Assembly: GCA_963791635.1 (NCBI GenBank)
Contig: CAWBTC010000002.1
Location: 66,504 to 130,503 of the forward strand
DNA from: VFMC01 sp963791635
GTDB taxonomy: Bacteria; Actinomycetota; Acidimicrobiia; Acidimicrobiales; Ilumatobacteraceae
DNA length: 64,000 nt
Reading direction: 5' to 3'
The notes beneath the pieces are model-generated. The model saw nothing but the letters and a program-made list of their open reading frames with translations, did not search any database and was not told where the DNA came from. Positions 8,749-17,611 of the stretch are shown here, in pieces (position 1 is the first letter of the stretch; each line of letters begins with the position of its first letter). A program made the position numbers and the translations under genes.

Positions 8749-9660
8749 ATGATCACGGTCCAGGGGCTCACCAAGCGTTTCGGCAGCAAGTTCGCCGTCG
8801 CCAACTTGAGCTTCGACGTCCACGAGGCCCGGGTCACCGGCTTCCTCGGCCCCAACGGTTCGGGCAAGAGCACGACGATGCGCTGCATGCTCGGCCTCGA
8901 TCGCGCCGATGCCGGCCAGTCGTTCTTCGGCGGCAAGTCGTACCGGGAACTCGAGCGCCCGCTGCATCAGGTGGGAGCGCTGCTCGACGCCGGCTATGTG
9001 CATCCTGGTCGCTCAGGGCGCAACCACCTCCGCTGGTTGGCCGCGTCCAACGGCATTCCCACGGCGCGTGTCGACGAGGCGCTCGCCACCGTTGGACTCA
9101 CCGAGGTGGGCACCAAGCGGGTGAAGACCTACTCGCTCGGCATGAAGCAGCGGCTCGGTCTGGCCGGCGTGCTGCTCGGGGATCCGCACACGATCATCCT
9201 CGACGAACCGGCAAACGGTCTCGACCCGGAGGGGATTCGCTGGATCCGCGACGTGCTCGTCCATCTCGCGAGCCAGGGCAAGACCATCCTCGTGAGCAGC
9301 CACCTCCTGTCGGAGATGGCGCTGATGGCCACCTCGCTCGTGGTCATCGGCAAGGGGCAGCTGATCGAGCAGTGCACGGTCGACGACTTCGTCGCTCGCT
9401 TCGGCGACCACTGGGTTCGGGTGAAGAGCCCGAAGGCCACCGCACTCGTCGACGCGCTCCGCGCCGGCGGCGCAACGGTGGAGCCACTCGACGAGACGAC
9501 GATCGAGATCCGCGGCCCGGGCGCAGCGGAGGTCGGCGAGCTCGCCAGCCGATACCAGGTGACGCTCCACGAGCTGTCGCAACAGACGGGGTCGCTCGAG
9601 GATGCCTTCTTGAAGGCCACGGCCGCGATGCAGGAGTACACCGCTGGAGGTGTGTGGTGA
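8749..9660 (+). CDS. ABC transporter ATP-binding protein
   Basis: A 303-residue ATPase of an ABC-2 type exporter. It has Walker A GPNGSGKST, signature YSLGMKQRLGLA, Walker B TIILDEPANGLD and the switch His in SSHLLSE. The C-terminal 80 residues form the extra domain common in CcmA/NatA-like ATPases, and the length is normal. Its stop overlaps the GTG of the next gene (GTGA at 9657-9660), so the two are translationally coupled and form one exporter. The substrate is unknown. Related systems export antibiotics, sodium or lipids. Confidence 0.92.
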   Translation: MITVQGLTKRFGSKFAVANLSFDVHEARVTGFLGPNGSGKSTTMRCMLGLDRADAGQSFFGGKSYRELERPLHQVGALLDAGYVHPGRSGRNHLRWLAASNGIPTARVDEALATVGLTEVGTKRVKTYSLGMKQRLGLAGVLLGDPHTIILDEPANGLDPEGIRWIRDVLVHLASQGKTILVSSHLLSEMALMATSLVVIGKGQLIEQCTVDDFVARFGDHWVRVKSPKATALVDALRAGGATVEPLDETTIEIRGPGAAEVGELASRYQVTLHELSQQTGSLEDAFLKATAAMQEYTAGGVW

Positions 9661-10415
9661 TCGACACCCTGCACAGCGAGTGGATCAAGCTCCGCACGGT
9701 TCGGATGAACGCGGTGCTGGCGGTCATCGCCATCGCGTTCCCGCTCGTGATCACGGTGTTGACGACCCTGCTGGTCGACATCGACGAGATGAACTCGGGC
9801 AACGTCGTCGGCCTCGTCACGGGCACGTCGGTGATCACCGGCATGCTCCTCGGCGTCATCGGCGCCGTCGGCATCACCGGGGAGTTCGGCTTCAACACCA
9901 TCCGGCCGACGTTCGCGGCCACCCCGAGACGGTCGCGCGTGCTGGTCGCGAAGGTGCTCCTCACTGTGCTCGTGGGTGCAGTGGTGCAAGCCTTGATGGT
10001 GGCGTTGTGCTTCGGGATCGGCGCGGCGATCATGAACAACCGGGGCGGCGACATCTCGCTCTCGAACGCCGAGGGTGAGCAATGGGCTCTCGTCGGCATC
10101 ATCTGCTTCGCGGCGATCGTGTCGCTGCTGGGCCTCGGCCTCGGCATGCTCATCCGCAACACACCGGCCGCGGTCGCCGTGCTGATCCTCTGGCCGCTCG
10201 TGGCCGAGGGTCTCATCGGCGCACTGCTCGCTGTCGCCGGAGTGGATCATCCGTTCAAGTGGTTGCCGTACAACGCCGGGATCAACCTCGGCAACCCCGA
10301 CTCGACGTCGTCGGCCGAATCGCTCGGTCGCGTGTGGGGTGGGCTCTACTTCTTTGCCGTCAGTGCGGCCGTCGCGGCCGTCGGCGCCTGGTCGACGATG
10401 ACTCGCGATGCATAA
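9657..10415 (+). CDS. ABC-2 type transporter permease
   Basis: A 252-residue integral membrane partner of the preceding ATPase. It starts at GTG 9657, overlapping the upstream stop, with VIDTLHSEWIKLRTVRMNAV, the typical amphipathic start of this class. About six hydrophobic segments follow, for example AVLAVIAIAFPLVITVLTTL, GMLLGVIGAVGITGEF, VLLTVLVGAVVQALMVALC and LVGIICFAAIVSLLGLGLG, ending in FFAVSAAVAAVGAWSTM. The phrase FGFNTIRPTFAATPRRSRVL is the conserved cytoplasmic loop. The transported molecule is unknown. Confidence 0.88.
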   Translation: MIDTLHSEWIKLRTVRMNAVLAVIAIAFPLVITVLTTLLVDIDEMNSGNVVGLVTGTSVITGMLLGVIGAVGITGEFGFNTIRPTFAATPRRSRVLVAKVLLTVLVGAVVQALMVALCFGIGAAIMNNRGGDISLSNAEGEQWALVGIICFAAIVSLLGLGLGMLIRNTPAAVAVLILWPLVAEGLIGALLAVAGVDHPFKWLPYNAGINLGNPDSTSSAESLGRVWGGLYFFAVSAAVAAVGAWSTMTRDA

Positions 10416-10575
10416 GGCCTGACTCCGCCTTCATCGGCACCGCGGCTCGACCGTGTCGGGGACGCGTTAGGGTCTTGTGAGGCGGCTTTCCATCAGTCGA
10501 CGTGGCGGTCGATGGTGCGAACGACGAAGTGCTGTCAGGCGGTGTGGCGTGCAGAAGACCAACACGGACGGACCA

Positions 10576-12051
10576 GTGAGCGCGACTGCGGTCAGGTCCC
10601 GACGGCGCGCGAACTCCGTCGGCGCGCCGCTGTTCGCCCTGGCGGTCTTCCTCGTCACGTGCGAGCCCGCATCGCCCGTCGTCGACGACATCGCTGTCGT
10701 CGATGTGGCCCCAGCGATTCCCGAGCCAGCCGTCGCAGTCGCCCCGGTGATCCCGGTCGTGCCCGGGCTCGCCGGGTACGGCGTGTCGACACCGGCAGGT
10801 CGGGGCGGCGCGATCCTCAGGGTCACCACGCTCGCCGACCGCGGTCCGGGCAGCCTGCGTGCGGCGCTCACCACGGCGGGACCGCGGATCATCGTGTTCG
10901 AAGTGGGAGGGACGATCAATCTGGATGGCCCGCTGATCGTGAAGGAGCCGTTCTTCACGCTCGCCGGTCAGACGGCCCCGGACCCCGGCATCACCATTCG
11001 GGGGTATCACCTCTCGATCCGCACCCACGACGGATTGATCCAGCACATTCGCGTTCGGTCGGGCGACATCCACGGTGGCGACCCAGAAGGCATCTCGATC
11101 TACCAACCCGGAGGCGCCGAGGTGCACGACATCGTCGTCGATCACACGTCCACGAGCTGGGCCATCGACGAGAACACCAACACCTGGAGCGCGACCGCTG
11201 CCGACCCCGGCCCGCACGCCGGCGTCCATGACGTGACCTACTCGAACAACCTGATCGGCGAGGCCCTCGACGATTCGACCCATCCGAAAGGCCCACACTC
11301 GAAGGGGATGCTCATCGGCGACGGCAGCGAACGGATCGCGGTCGTGCGCAACGTCTTCGTCGACAACGCCGACCGCAACCCCGAGATGACCGGTGGAACC
11401 ACGGCCGTGGTGGTGAACAACCTCATCTACGGCTGGGATCCGAAGCAGGAAGCCACGCACTTCGGGCGGGCCGGCACGGTCCGCGCCGAACCCACCTGCG
11501 CGAGCGTCGTCGGGAACTCCTACATGAGGAACCAATCGATGGGCAACCGCCCCGCTGCCGCGGTCGAGGTGCACCGGGACCTGCCACCGAGATCGATGCT
11601 GTTCATCTCCGGCAACCTGTCGCCCGGCATCGAGCCGATCCGCAACGAGTCTCCGCTCGATCCGTTCGTCCCCTCTCCGCCCATCTGGGTCGAGGGGCTC
11701 CAGGTGTTCTCGGCCGCAGAGATCTTCGAGCCATTGCTCACCGGTGCCGGTGCTCGGCCCGCCGCCCGCGACGCGGTCGATCTGCGGCTGGTGAGCGACG
11801 TCCATGCCGGCACCGGATCGATCATCGACTCACAGAAGCAGGTCGGCGGATGGCCGGTGCTGGAGCCGGCCGCCCGGTTGCTCGTGCTGCCCGCGGATCC
11901 GAATGGTGACGCCGATCTCGACGGGTACACCAACGTCGAGGAGTGGCTCCACACCTTCGCCTCGATCGTCGAGACGGGGGCCGCGCCGCCACTGCCGCCA
12001 CTCGTCGGCACCACGTTCGCTGTCAACGACGATCCGCGGTGCCTCGGGTAG
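10576..12051 (+). CDS. Secreted pectate-lyase-like protein (polysaccharide lyase family 1)
   Basis: A parallel beta-helix protein likely to act on pectin or another uronate polymer outside the cell. The N-terminus carries a basic stretch and a hydrophobic signal, GAPLFALAVFLVTC, possibly a lipobox. The body shows GRGGAILRVTTLADRGPGSL, RIIVFEVGGTINLDGPLIV, FTLAGQTAPDPGITIRG, VDHTSTSWAIDENTNTW and NNLIYGWDP, as in bacterial pectate lyase homologues. The start is uncertain: GTG 10576 or GTG 10549 fit a signal peptide, whereas the upstream GTG 10477 lies only 3 nt after a TAGGGT box. The C-terminal phrase DPNGDADLDGYTNVEEWLHT resembles a calcium-binding dockerin-like loop. Confidence 0.75.
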   Translation: MSATAVRSRRRANSVGAPLFALAVFLVTCEPASPVVDDIAVVDVAPAIPEPAVAVAPVIPVVPGLAGYGVSTPAGRGGAILRVTTLADRGPGSLRAALTTAGPRIIVFEVGGTINLDGPLIVKEPFFTLAGQTAPDPGITIRGYHLSIRTHDGLIQHIRVRSGDIHGGDPEGISIYQPGGAEVHDIVVDHTSTSWAIDENTNTWSATAADPGPHAGVHDVTYSNNLIGEALDDSTHPKGPHSKGMLIGDGSERIAVVRNVFVDNADRNPEMTGGTTAVVVNNLIYGWDPKQEATHFGRAGTVRAEPTCASVVGNSYMRNQSMGNRPAAAVEVHRDLPPRSMLFISGNLSPGIEPIRNESPLDPFVPSPPIWVEGLQVFSAAEIFEPLLTGAGARPAARDAVDLRLVSDVHAGTGSIIDSQKQVGGWPVLEPAARLLVLPADPNGDADLDGYTNVEEWLHTFASIVETGAAPPLPPLVGTTFAVNDDPRCLG

Positions 12052-12057
12052 CACAGG

Positions 12058-14737
12058 TCAGCGCCACCCGCAGGTCGTGGCCTCGGTACGCAACACGGCC
12101 ATCGTGTTGGCGTATCGGGAGCGCTGGTCGTCAGAGCTGCAACTGGCATAGGTGAGGGTGCGCTGCCTGAACTCCTCGGTGATACCGAGTTGGCGCGCTG
12201 CGTGACTGGCGTAGATGCTTCCGACGGTGCCCGCCGGTGCGGTGATGTGGGCGATCAGGTCCCGGGCGCGATCATCTTCGTTCGCCGCCGCGCGCACGAA
12301 CGCGTGCACGATGAGGCAATTCGATGCCTCACCCCAGATCCGTCCGGTCAGGCCGTGTTCGGTGATGAGGCGCAGGTGATGCATTGCCTGGTCCACGTCG
12401 CCGAGGGCAAGGTGCGCCAGCGCCCGGAGGTCATCACCACGCCGCCAACTGATGTTGTGGCGCTCGAGGAGGGTGATCGTGTCGAGGGCGGCAGCGGGCT
12501 GTCCGTTCAAGATCTGGCAGACAGCCATCCCGCCCAGCGCTGCACCGACATTGGCCACGGTTGCGTAGGCCGAATTGGCGGTGTTGGTCTGCAGGTACCA
12601 ATCCGCCGCTCTCTCGTAGTTGCCGATCATCGCCTCGGCGAATCCGCGAACGCCCATCAGGTTTGATCTCACCGTCGCTGCGATCGGCTCGGCATCACCG
12701 GTCCCGGATTGACCCGCCGCGGACTGAGCTCGATCGAATTCATCAGATGGGTCGTACCCCAAGTACGCCTTGACCCACGCCGCCCAGGTCCATCCGTAGG
12801 CTCTCACTTCGCTCACCGACGAGCCACAGAGGTCTCTGATAGCGGTCGAGAAGCGTGGGTCGCCGATCGCCCCGAGGAACAGAACCTGGGCGGCCTGGAG
12901 ACGCTCGACGAGGTCGCCTTCCAGAGCTTCGGTGTGCTGCAGGACGCGATCGAACATGTTGACGGCATCGAAGAACGCGGCGTCGACCTCGTACACACCG
13001 GCGATCGCCAGCAGCATCTCACCTGCTCGAGACATCCTTCCAGCGTTCGCGGCACGGGCGAATGATGCGCCGAGGTTGTGGTGATCTGCTCGCAGACTTG
13101 CGCTCAGTTCCAACTCGGCGTGGATGATCGGTCCATGTGGTGAAGCCACTCGGTTGAAGTGGTCGATGAGGCGGTCTTGAGCGGCGAGAGCTTCGCCCGC
13201 GTCGACCAGACGCTGCTCCGCGTAGGCCTTCACCGTCTCCAGCAGGCGAAATCGGGTCGTACCGTCGCTTTCGGAACGCACGACGAACGATTTGGAGATC
13301 AGAGCCCGGACGACTTCCAACACCTGTGGCCGACCTGTGTCGGCCACAGCCGCAACAGCTTCGAGATCGAATCCATCCACGAACACGCCGAGCCCGCGCA
13401 ACACTCGTTGTTCGACGTCGTCGAGCAGCTCATAGGACCAATCCAACGTCGCTTGGAGGGTGCGTTGCCGTTGTCCTCGGCGGCCGCCGGCGAGCAACTC
13501 GAACCGATCGTCCAGTCCGGCCAACAACTCGGTGAGACTCATGACCGTCACCCGCGCGGCAGCCAGCTCGATCGCCAATGGCAATCCATCCAGCCGACGA
13601 CAGATTGCGGCCACCATCGACGCGTTCGCGGCGTCGAGCACGAATGCCGGGTCGATCGAGGTGGCCCGCTCACCGAACAACTGCACTGCGGGGGCCGTGG
13701 CGGTGTCGAACCTCAGTGGTGCCAGCATGACCGTGTGTTCGCCGTCGACGTCGAGCACTTCCCGACTCGTCGTGAGAATTGCGGCCGATCCCCGAGCGCC
13801 CAGGAATCGCCGCACGAACGTTGCACATGCCTCGATGAGGTGCTCGCAGTTGTCCAGGATCACCAGCGCCGACTTGTCCGCCAGATAGCTGATCACCTGG
13901 GCTGACGCATCGCCCGCCGACATGTTCAGGCCGACGGCGCTGGCGACCGCGCTCGGCACGCCATCGTGCTTCGGAGATCGACGTCAGATCGACGAACCAC
14001 ACGCCCCCGACGCGGTGTGCCAACTCTGCCTCGCCGACCGCGATCGCGACCCGAGTCTTGCCCGAGCCGCCGAGCGCCGCGATCGTCACCAGCCTGTGAT
14101 CCGCCAGCAGTTGGCGCACCGTCGCGATCTCCGCATCTCGGCCGATGAGGCGTGTTGGACGAACGGGTAGGTTCGACAGGCCCGGATCCATGACTCGGAG
14201 TGCCGAGAAGACCTCGTGTCCGAGCTGGAGCAGACGAAGCGGTGCGGGCACGTCTCGCAATTGGTGGACGCCCAGGTCGGCCAGCTCTGGAGCGGAGACC
14301 GCGGCCGCTGAGCGGACGGCTTCGGTGATCAGCACCTGACCACCATGACCCGCGTGTGCGACCCTGGCCGCAGTGTTCACATCGGGTCCGAAGAAGTCGC
14401 CGCCACGCTCCTCAGCGTCGCCCCGGTGCAGGCCCATCCGTACCCGCAACGCCGGGCCCGGCCACGCCACCTCGGCGAGTTCTTTCTGCGCGGCCCTGGC
14501 CGCACGGAGAGCAGCCGAGGCATCTTGGAAGACGGCGGCGAACGAATCGCCCGCCGTCGCGAAGACGTAACCGGCGTTGCTCTCCATCGCGCTACGAACG
14601 ATGACGTCGTGCACCTCCAGCGACGCTGACATGCCGATGCGGTCTGCAGCCCACAGGCGAGTCGATCCCTCGATGTCGGTGAACACGAACGTCACCGTCC
14701 CGGTCGGCCGCCCCTCACCATCAGCGGATGAGCCCAT
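12058..14737 (-). pseudogene. Adenylate/guanylate cyclase domain plus AAA/NB-ARC ATPase regulator, frameshifted
   Basis: A large regulator starting at ATG 14737. A class III cyclase domain comes first (VTFVFTDIEGSTRLWAA with the metal Asp, then GDSFAAVFQDASAALRAARA and FGPDVNTAARVAHAG). A P-loop ATPase domain follows (LGGSGKTRVAIAVGEAELA, LVILDNCEHLIEAC, GLPLAIELAAARV), then a TPR-like helical tail to 12058. The frame changes near 13968: VDLTSIS continues in the other frame as DGVPSAVASAVGLNMSAGD. One surplus base explains it. Everything else is intact, so it may be a sequencing error. Proteins of this layout are common in Actinobacteria and Mycobacterium. Its targets are unknown. Confidence 0.78.
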
Positions 14738-14881
14738 CTCAGAAGTATCGCAGGCGTCAGCCTCAGTCGAGTTGCCGATGCTGCGACCCGGTCGCCGTGT
14801 CGAAACCTTGGCCCTTGTGCGGTCGAGCTGTCGGACGCGCCCGAGATGCAGCGGACCCACCCGCTCGGTCGGCCGGCCGCG

Positions 14882-14887
14882 TAGCGT
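14882..14887 (+). promoter_or_regulatory. -10 box TAGCGT, leaderless start
   Basis: TAGCGT lies 7 nt before ATG 14895, and no Shine-Dalgarno is present. It supports that start for the dienelactone hydrolase. Confidence 0.5.
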
Positions 14888-14894
14888 GCCACGC

Positions 14895-15551
14895 ATGAGG
14901 ATCACGTTGCCCAGTGGCACCCCGGCCGAAATTGCCCGACCCGTCGGCGATTCCATCATGGGGCTGGTCATCGCCCCCGACATCTTCTCCCTCCGCCCCC
15001 TGTACGACGATCTCGTCGGCCGGCTCGCGAACGAGTGGTCGATGACGGTCTGCGCGGTGGAGCCCTTCCCCGGCCGCGAGCTCGGTCCCGAGATCGAACC
15101 GCGCTTCGCCGACGTGGCGAACATCGACGACTCCGCGCACCTGCGCGACCTGTTGGAAGGTGGCGACGCCACCGGCGCCGACCGAGTGGGCCTGCTCGGC
15201 TTCTGCCTCGGCGGCATGTACTGCCACAAGGCGAGTCGCAGTGGCCGGTTCGCGAAGATCGTGAGCTTCTACGGGATGATCCGCGTGCCCGAGGCCTGGC
15301 GCAGCGATCACCAGGGCGAGCCGCTCCAGTACCTGGCGGAGGGGCACGCCGATCGCGTGCTCGCGATCATTGGTGAGCGAGATCACTACACGCCGCCGGC
15401 CGACGTGGATGCGCTCGCCGCCACCGGCGTCACGGTCGTGCGGTACGCCGAGGCCGAGCACGGGTTTGCCCATGACGCCAGCAGACCAGCTCACCGTTCC
15501 GACGACGCGGCCGACGCGTTCGCCCGGGCGAAGGCCTGGCTCCTCAGCTGA
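14895..15551 (+). CDS. Dienelactone hydrolase family protein
   Basis: A 218-residue alpha/beta hydrolase. The nucleophile Cys is in the elbow GLLGFCLGGMYCHKAS (dienelactone hydrolases use Cys rather than Ser). The acid is in IIGERDHYTPPADVDAL and the His in AEAEHGFAHDASRPAH. The start MRITLPSGTPAEIARPVGDS matches the family and is preceded by a TAGCGT box. The substrate is unknown, since only a minority of this family act in chloroaromatic breakdown. The regulator gene on the opposite strand remains open through this gene, but that antisense frame shows no homology here. Confidence 0.85.
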   Translation: MRITLPSGTPAEIARPVGDSIMGLVIAPDIFSLRPLYDDLVGRLANEWSMTVCAVEPFPGRELGPEIEPRFADVANIDDSAHLRDLLEGGDATGADRVGLLGFCLGGMYCHKASRSGRFAKIVSFYGMIRVPEAWRSDHQGEPLQYLAEGHADRVLAIIGERDHYTPPADVDALAATGVTVVRYAEAEHGFAHDASRPAHRSDDAADAFARAKAWLLS

Positions 15552-15560
15552 CCTCAGCTG

Positions 15561-15600
15561 AGTACGGCTGCGTACGGCTGAGTACGGCTGAGTACGGCTG
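15561..15600. repeat. 10-bp tandem repeat, four units
   Basis: AGTACGGCTG is repeated four times (the second unit begins with C), immediately after the dienelactone hydrolase stop. Two copies of CAGCTGA lie just upstream. Its position at the end of the CRP-type gene may relate to that gene's disturbed 3' end. Confidence 0.85.
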
Positions 15601-15646
15601 AACCGGAGGCGATCCGCTGTCGCAGTCGCTCCCGGCCGAACACGCG

Positions 15647-16310
15647 TCAGCGGGCTGCGGATCTCCAGGCTCTGGCGCTTCATGATCGTGTAGCGACGTT
15701 CGTGCTGGTCGATCCAGCCGAGTCGAATGAAGCTCGCAATCGCCTTGTTCACCCGCTCACGAGAGGCGCCGACCATGCCGGCGAGCTCTTCCTGGGTGAC
15801 CGGGAGCGTGAACTCGTCGGCACCTTCGGAGAGCTCGAGCAGGCGCTTCGCAGTGCGGCCGGTGACGTCGAGGAACACGCTGTCGGCGAGGTTCTCGTCC
15901 ATCACCCGGAGACGCTTGGCGAGCAGACGGGTGACACCCCAGAGCATCGTCGGTTGTGCACGGAACACTTCGAGCACCGCGCCATACGGGATGCAGACCA
16001 CACCCGAGGGTTCGAGCGCGCGAGCCATCGCCGAGCGGGGGCCGTCGTCGAGCATCGCCATCTCCCCGAAGAGGTCGCCCGGTTCCATCAACGAGACCAC
16101 GGTCTCACGGTGATCGATCGGGTTCGCGATGGCGATCGCGAGCCGGCCCTTGGTGACGATGTAGAGGGCGTCCGCGTCGTCGCCCTCCTTGAACAACACG
16201 TCGCCGCGTACCAGTTGCCGGTCGGTGCCCGCAGCTGCGATGGTGGCGATCACCTCTGGTGACGCGTCGGCAAAGAAATCGGTCGACGCAAGGAGTTCCT
16301 CGTGAGCCAT
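15647..16310 (-). CDS. CRP/FNR-family transcriptional regulator, 3' end disturbed
   Basis: A cyclic-nucleotide-type regulator. The effector domain occupies about residues 5-125 (GDVLFKEGDDADALYIVTKG, LMEPGDLFGEMAMLDDGPRS), followed by the dimer helix and the winged helix (LPVTQEELAGMVGASRERVN, FIRLGWIDQHERRYTIMKRQ). The family has about 225 residues and the similarity stops at about residue 222. The literal frame stays open for some 290 more codons to 14763, antisense to the dienelactone hydrolase, with no resemblance to anything. One surplus base at about 15650-15690 would give a normal end, RSAAR-stop, at 15647, which is the end I use. No specific ligand residues could be confirmed. Confidence 0.75.
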
Positions 16311-16326
16311 GCGTCGATCACCGTAC

Positions 16327-16332
16327 TACCCT
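16327..16332 (+). promoter_or_regulatory. -10 box TACCCT upstream of ispD
   Basis: TACCCT lies 8 nt before GTG 16341 and favours that start over the in-frame GTG codons at 16302, 16383 and 16440. Confidence 0.4.
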
Positions 16333-16340
16333 CGCTCTGC

Positions 16341-17090
16341 GTGACCAGCCCTCGACCGCCAATTGTCGCGGCAACGGGTGGCGTGGTTGCTGTCACCGAG
16401 AACGTGACATCCGACGTCACAACGGGCGACGTACGGCACGTGGTCTGGTGCATCGTCGTTGCCGGGGGATCGGGCTCCCGCTTCGGACGGCCCAAGCAGT
16501 ACGAGGCCGTCGGTGGGGAGCGAATCCTCGACCGGTCGGTGTCCGTGGCCGCGACGGTGTGCGCAGGGGTGATCGTCGTCGTGCCCGCCGCCGACGTCGC
16601 GACCGAATCGGCACGGTTCGCCCACGTCGTTGCCGGTGGTTCCTCGCGCAGTGAGTCGGTGCGTACGGGCCTCGCTGCGGTGCCCGATGCGGCGACCGTG
16701 ATCTGCGTGCACGACGCGGCTCGACCGTTCGCGACCCCCGAGCTCTATCGCCGCGTGGTCGACGCCATCGATGCCGGTGCCGACGGCGCGATTCCCGGCA
16801 TCGTGGTCACCGACACCATCAAGGTGATCGCGCCCGACGGCGCGGTGATCGGCACGCCAGCGCGCGACACGTTGCGTGCCGTTCAGACGCCGCAGGCGTT
16901 CCGTGCCGACGTGTTGCGGCGTGCACACGCCACCGGTGGCGAGGGCACCGACGACGCCGCACTGGTGGAGGCGTGCGGTGGGCGGGTGGTGGTGGTCGAT
17001 GGCGAGGTCGACAACCGCAAGATCACTCATCCGGAAGACCTCGACTGGGCGCGCTCGAAGGTGCAGCAGATGACTGGAGCCGAACGGTGA
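16341..17090 (+). CDS. ispD: 2-C-methyl-D-erythritol 4-phosphate cytidylyltransferase
   Basis: This enzyme transfers CMP from CTP to methylerythritol phosphate in the non-mevalonate isoprenoid pathway. Visible motifs are the nucleotide loop IVVAGGSGSRFGRPKQY, the Asp/Arg motif VCVHDAARPFATPE, VVTDTIKV, LRAVQTPQAFRADVLRRAH, and the closing EVDNRKITHPEDLDWA. From GTG 16341 it has 249 residues, with some 35 low-homology residues before the first strand. GTG 16440 would give a bare catalytic core. The GTGA at the 3' end overlaps the start region of ispF, which catalyses the next-but-one step of the same pathway. Confidence 0.93.
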   Translation: MTSPRPPIVAATGGVVAVTENVTSDVTTGDVRHVVWCIVVAGGSGSRFGRPKQYEAVGGERILDRSVSVAATVCAGVIVVVPAADVATESARFAHVVAGGSSRSESVRTGLAAVPDAATVICVHDAARPFATPELYRRVVDAIDAGADGAIPGIVVTDTIKVIAPDGAVIGTPARDTLRAVQTPQAFRADVLRRAHATGGEGTDDAALVEACGGRVVVVDGEVDNRKITHPEDLDWARSKVQQMTGAER

Positions 17091-17092
17091 AG

Positions 17093-17563
17093 ATGCGCGT
17101 GGGACAGGGATTCGACATCCATCGATTCAGCGACGATCCCGACCGGCGTCTGGTGCTCGGCGGGGTGTACTTCGAAGGAGAGCGGGGGCTCGTCGGCCAC
17201 AGCGATGCCGACGTGGCGGCCCACGCGGTCGCCGACGCGTTGCTCGGCGCTGCTGGTCTCGGCGACATCGGTGAGCACTTCCCGGACACCGACCCGCGAT
17301 GGAGCGGCCTCGATTCGCTCGTCATCGTTCGCCACGTGGCCGCGCTCGTGCGCGAACAGGGCTGGACCATCGGAAATGTCGACTGCGCAGTCGTGTGCGA
17401 GGCCCCGAAACTGGCCCCGCGCAAGGCCGAGATGCAGCGCCTGCTCAGCGATGCCGCGGGCGCACCCGTGACCGTGAAGGGGCGAAGAGCCGAAGGACTC
17501 GGCACACTGGGACGTCGTGAAGGCATCGCCGGCTGGGCGGTGGCCGTGATCCACGCCGACTGA
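17093..17563 (+). CDS. ispF: 2-C-methyl-D-erythritol 2,4-cyclodiphosphate synthase
   Basis: This zinc enzyme cyclises CDP-methylerythritol 2-phosphate with loss of CMP. Family motifs are MRVGQGFDIHRF at the start (metal Asp and His), LVGHSDADVAAHAVADALLG (metal His), GDIGEHFPDTDPRWSG, and the C-terminal signature GRRAEGLGTLGRREGIAGWA. The length of 156 residues is normal. ATG 17093 is preferred. GTG 17087, which overlaps the ispD stop, would add two residues. It is co-transcribed with ispD. Confidence 0.94.
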   Translation: MRVGQGFDIHRFSDDPDRRLVLGGVYFEGERGLVGHSDADVAAHAVADALLGAAGLGDIGEHFPDTDPRWSGLDSLVIVRHVAALVREQGWTIGNVDCAVVCEAPKLAPRKAEMQRLLSDAAGAPVTVKGRRAEGLGTLGRREGIAGWAVAVIHAD

Positions 17564-17611
17564 GGCCTCGTACGCGGGGTGACCGACCGGCGATCGAACT
17601 CGAGGAGAACC

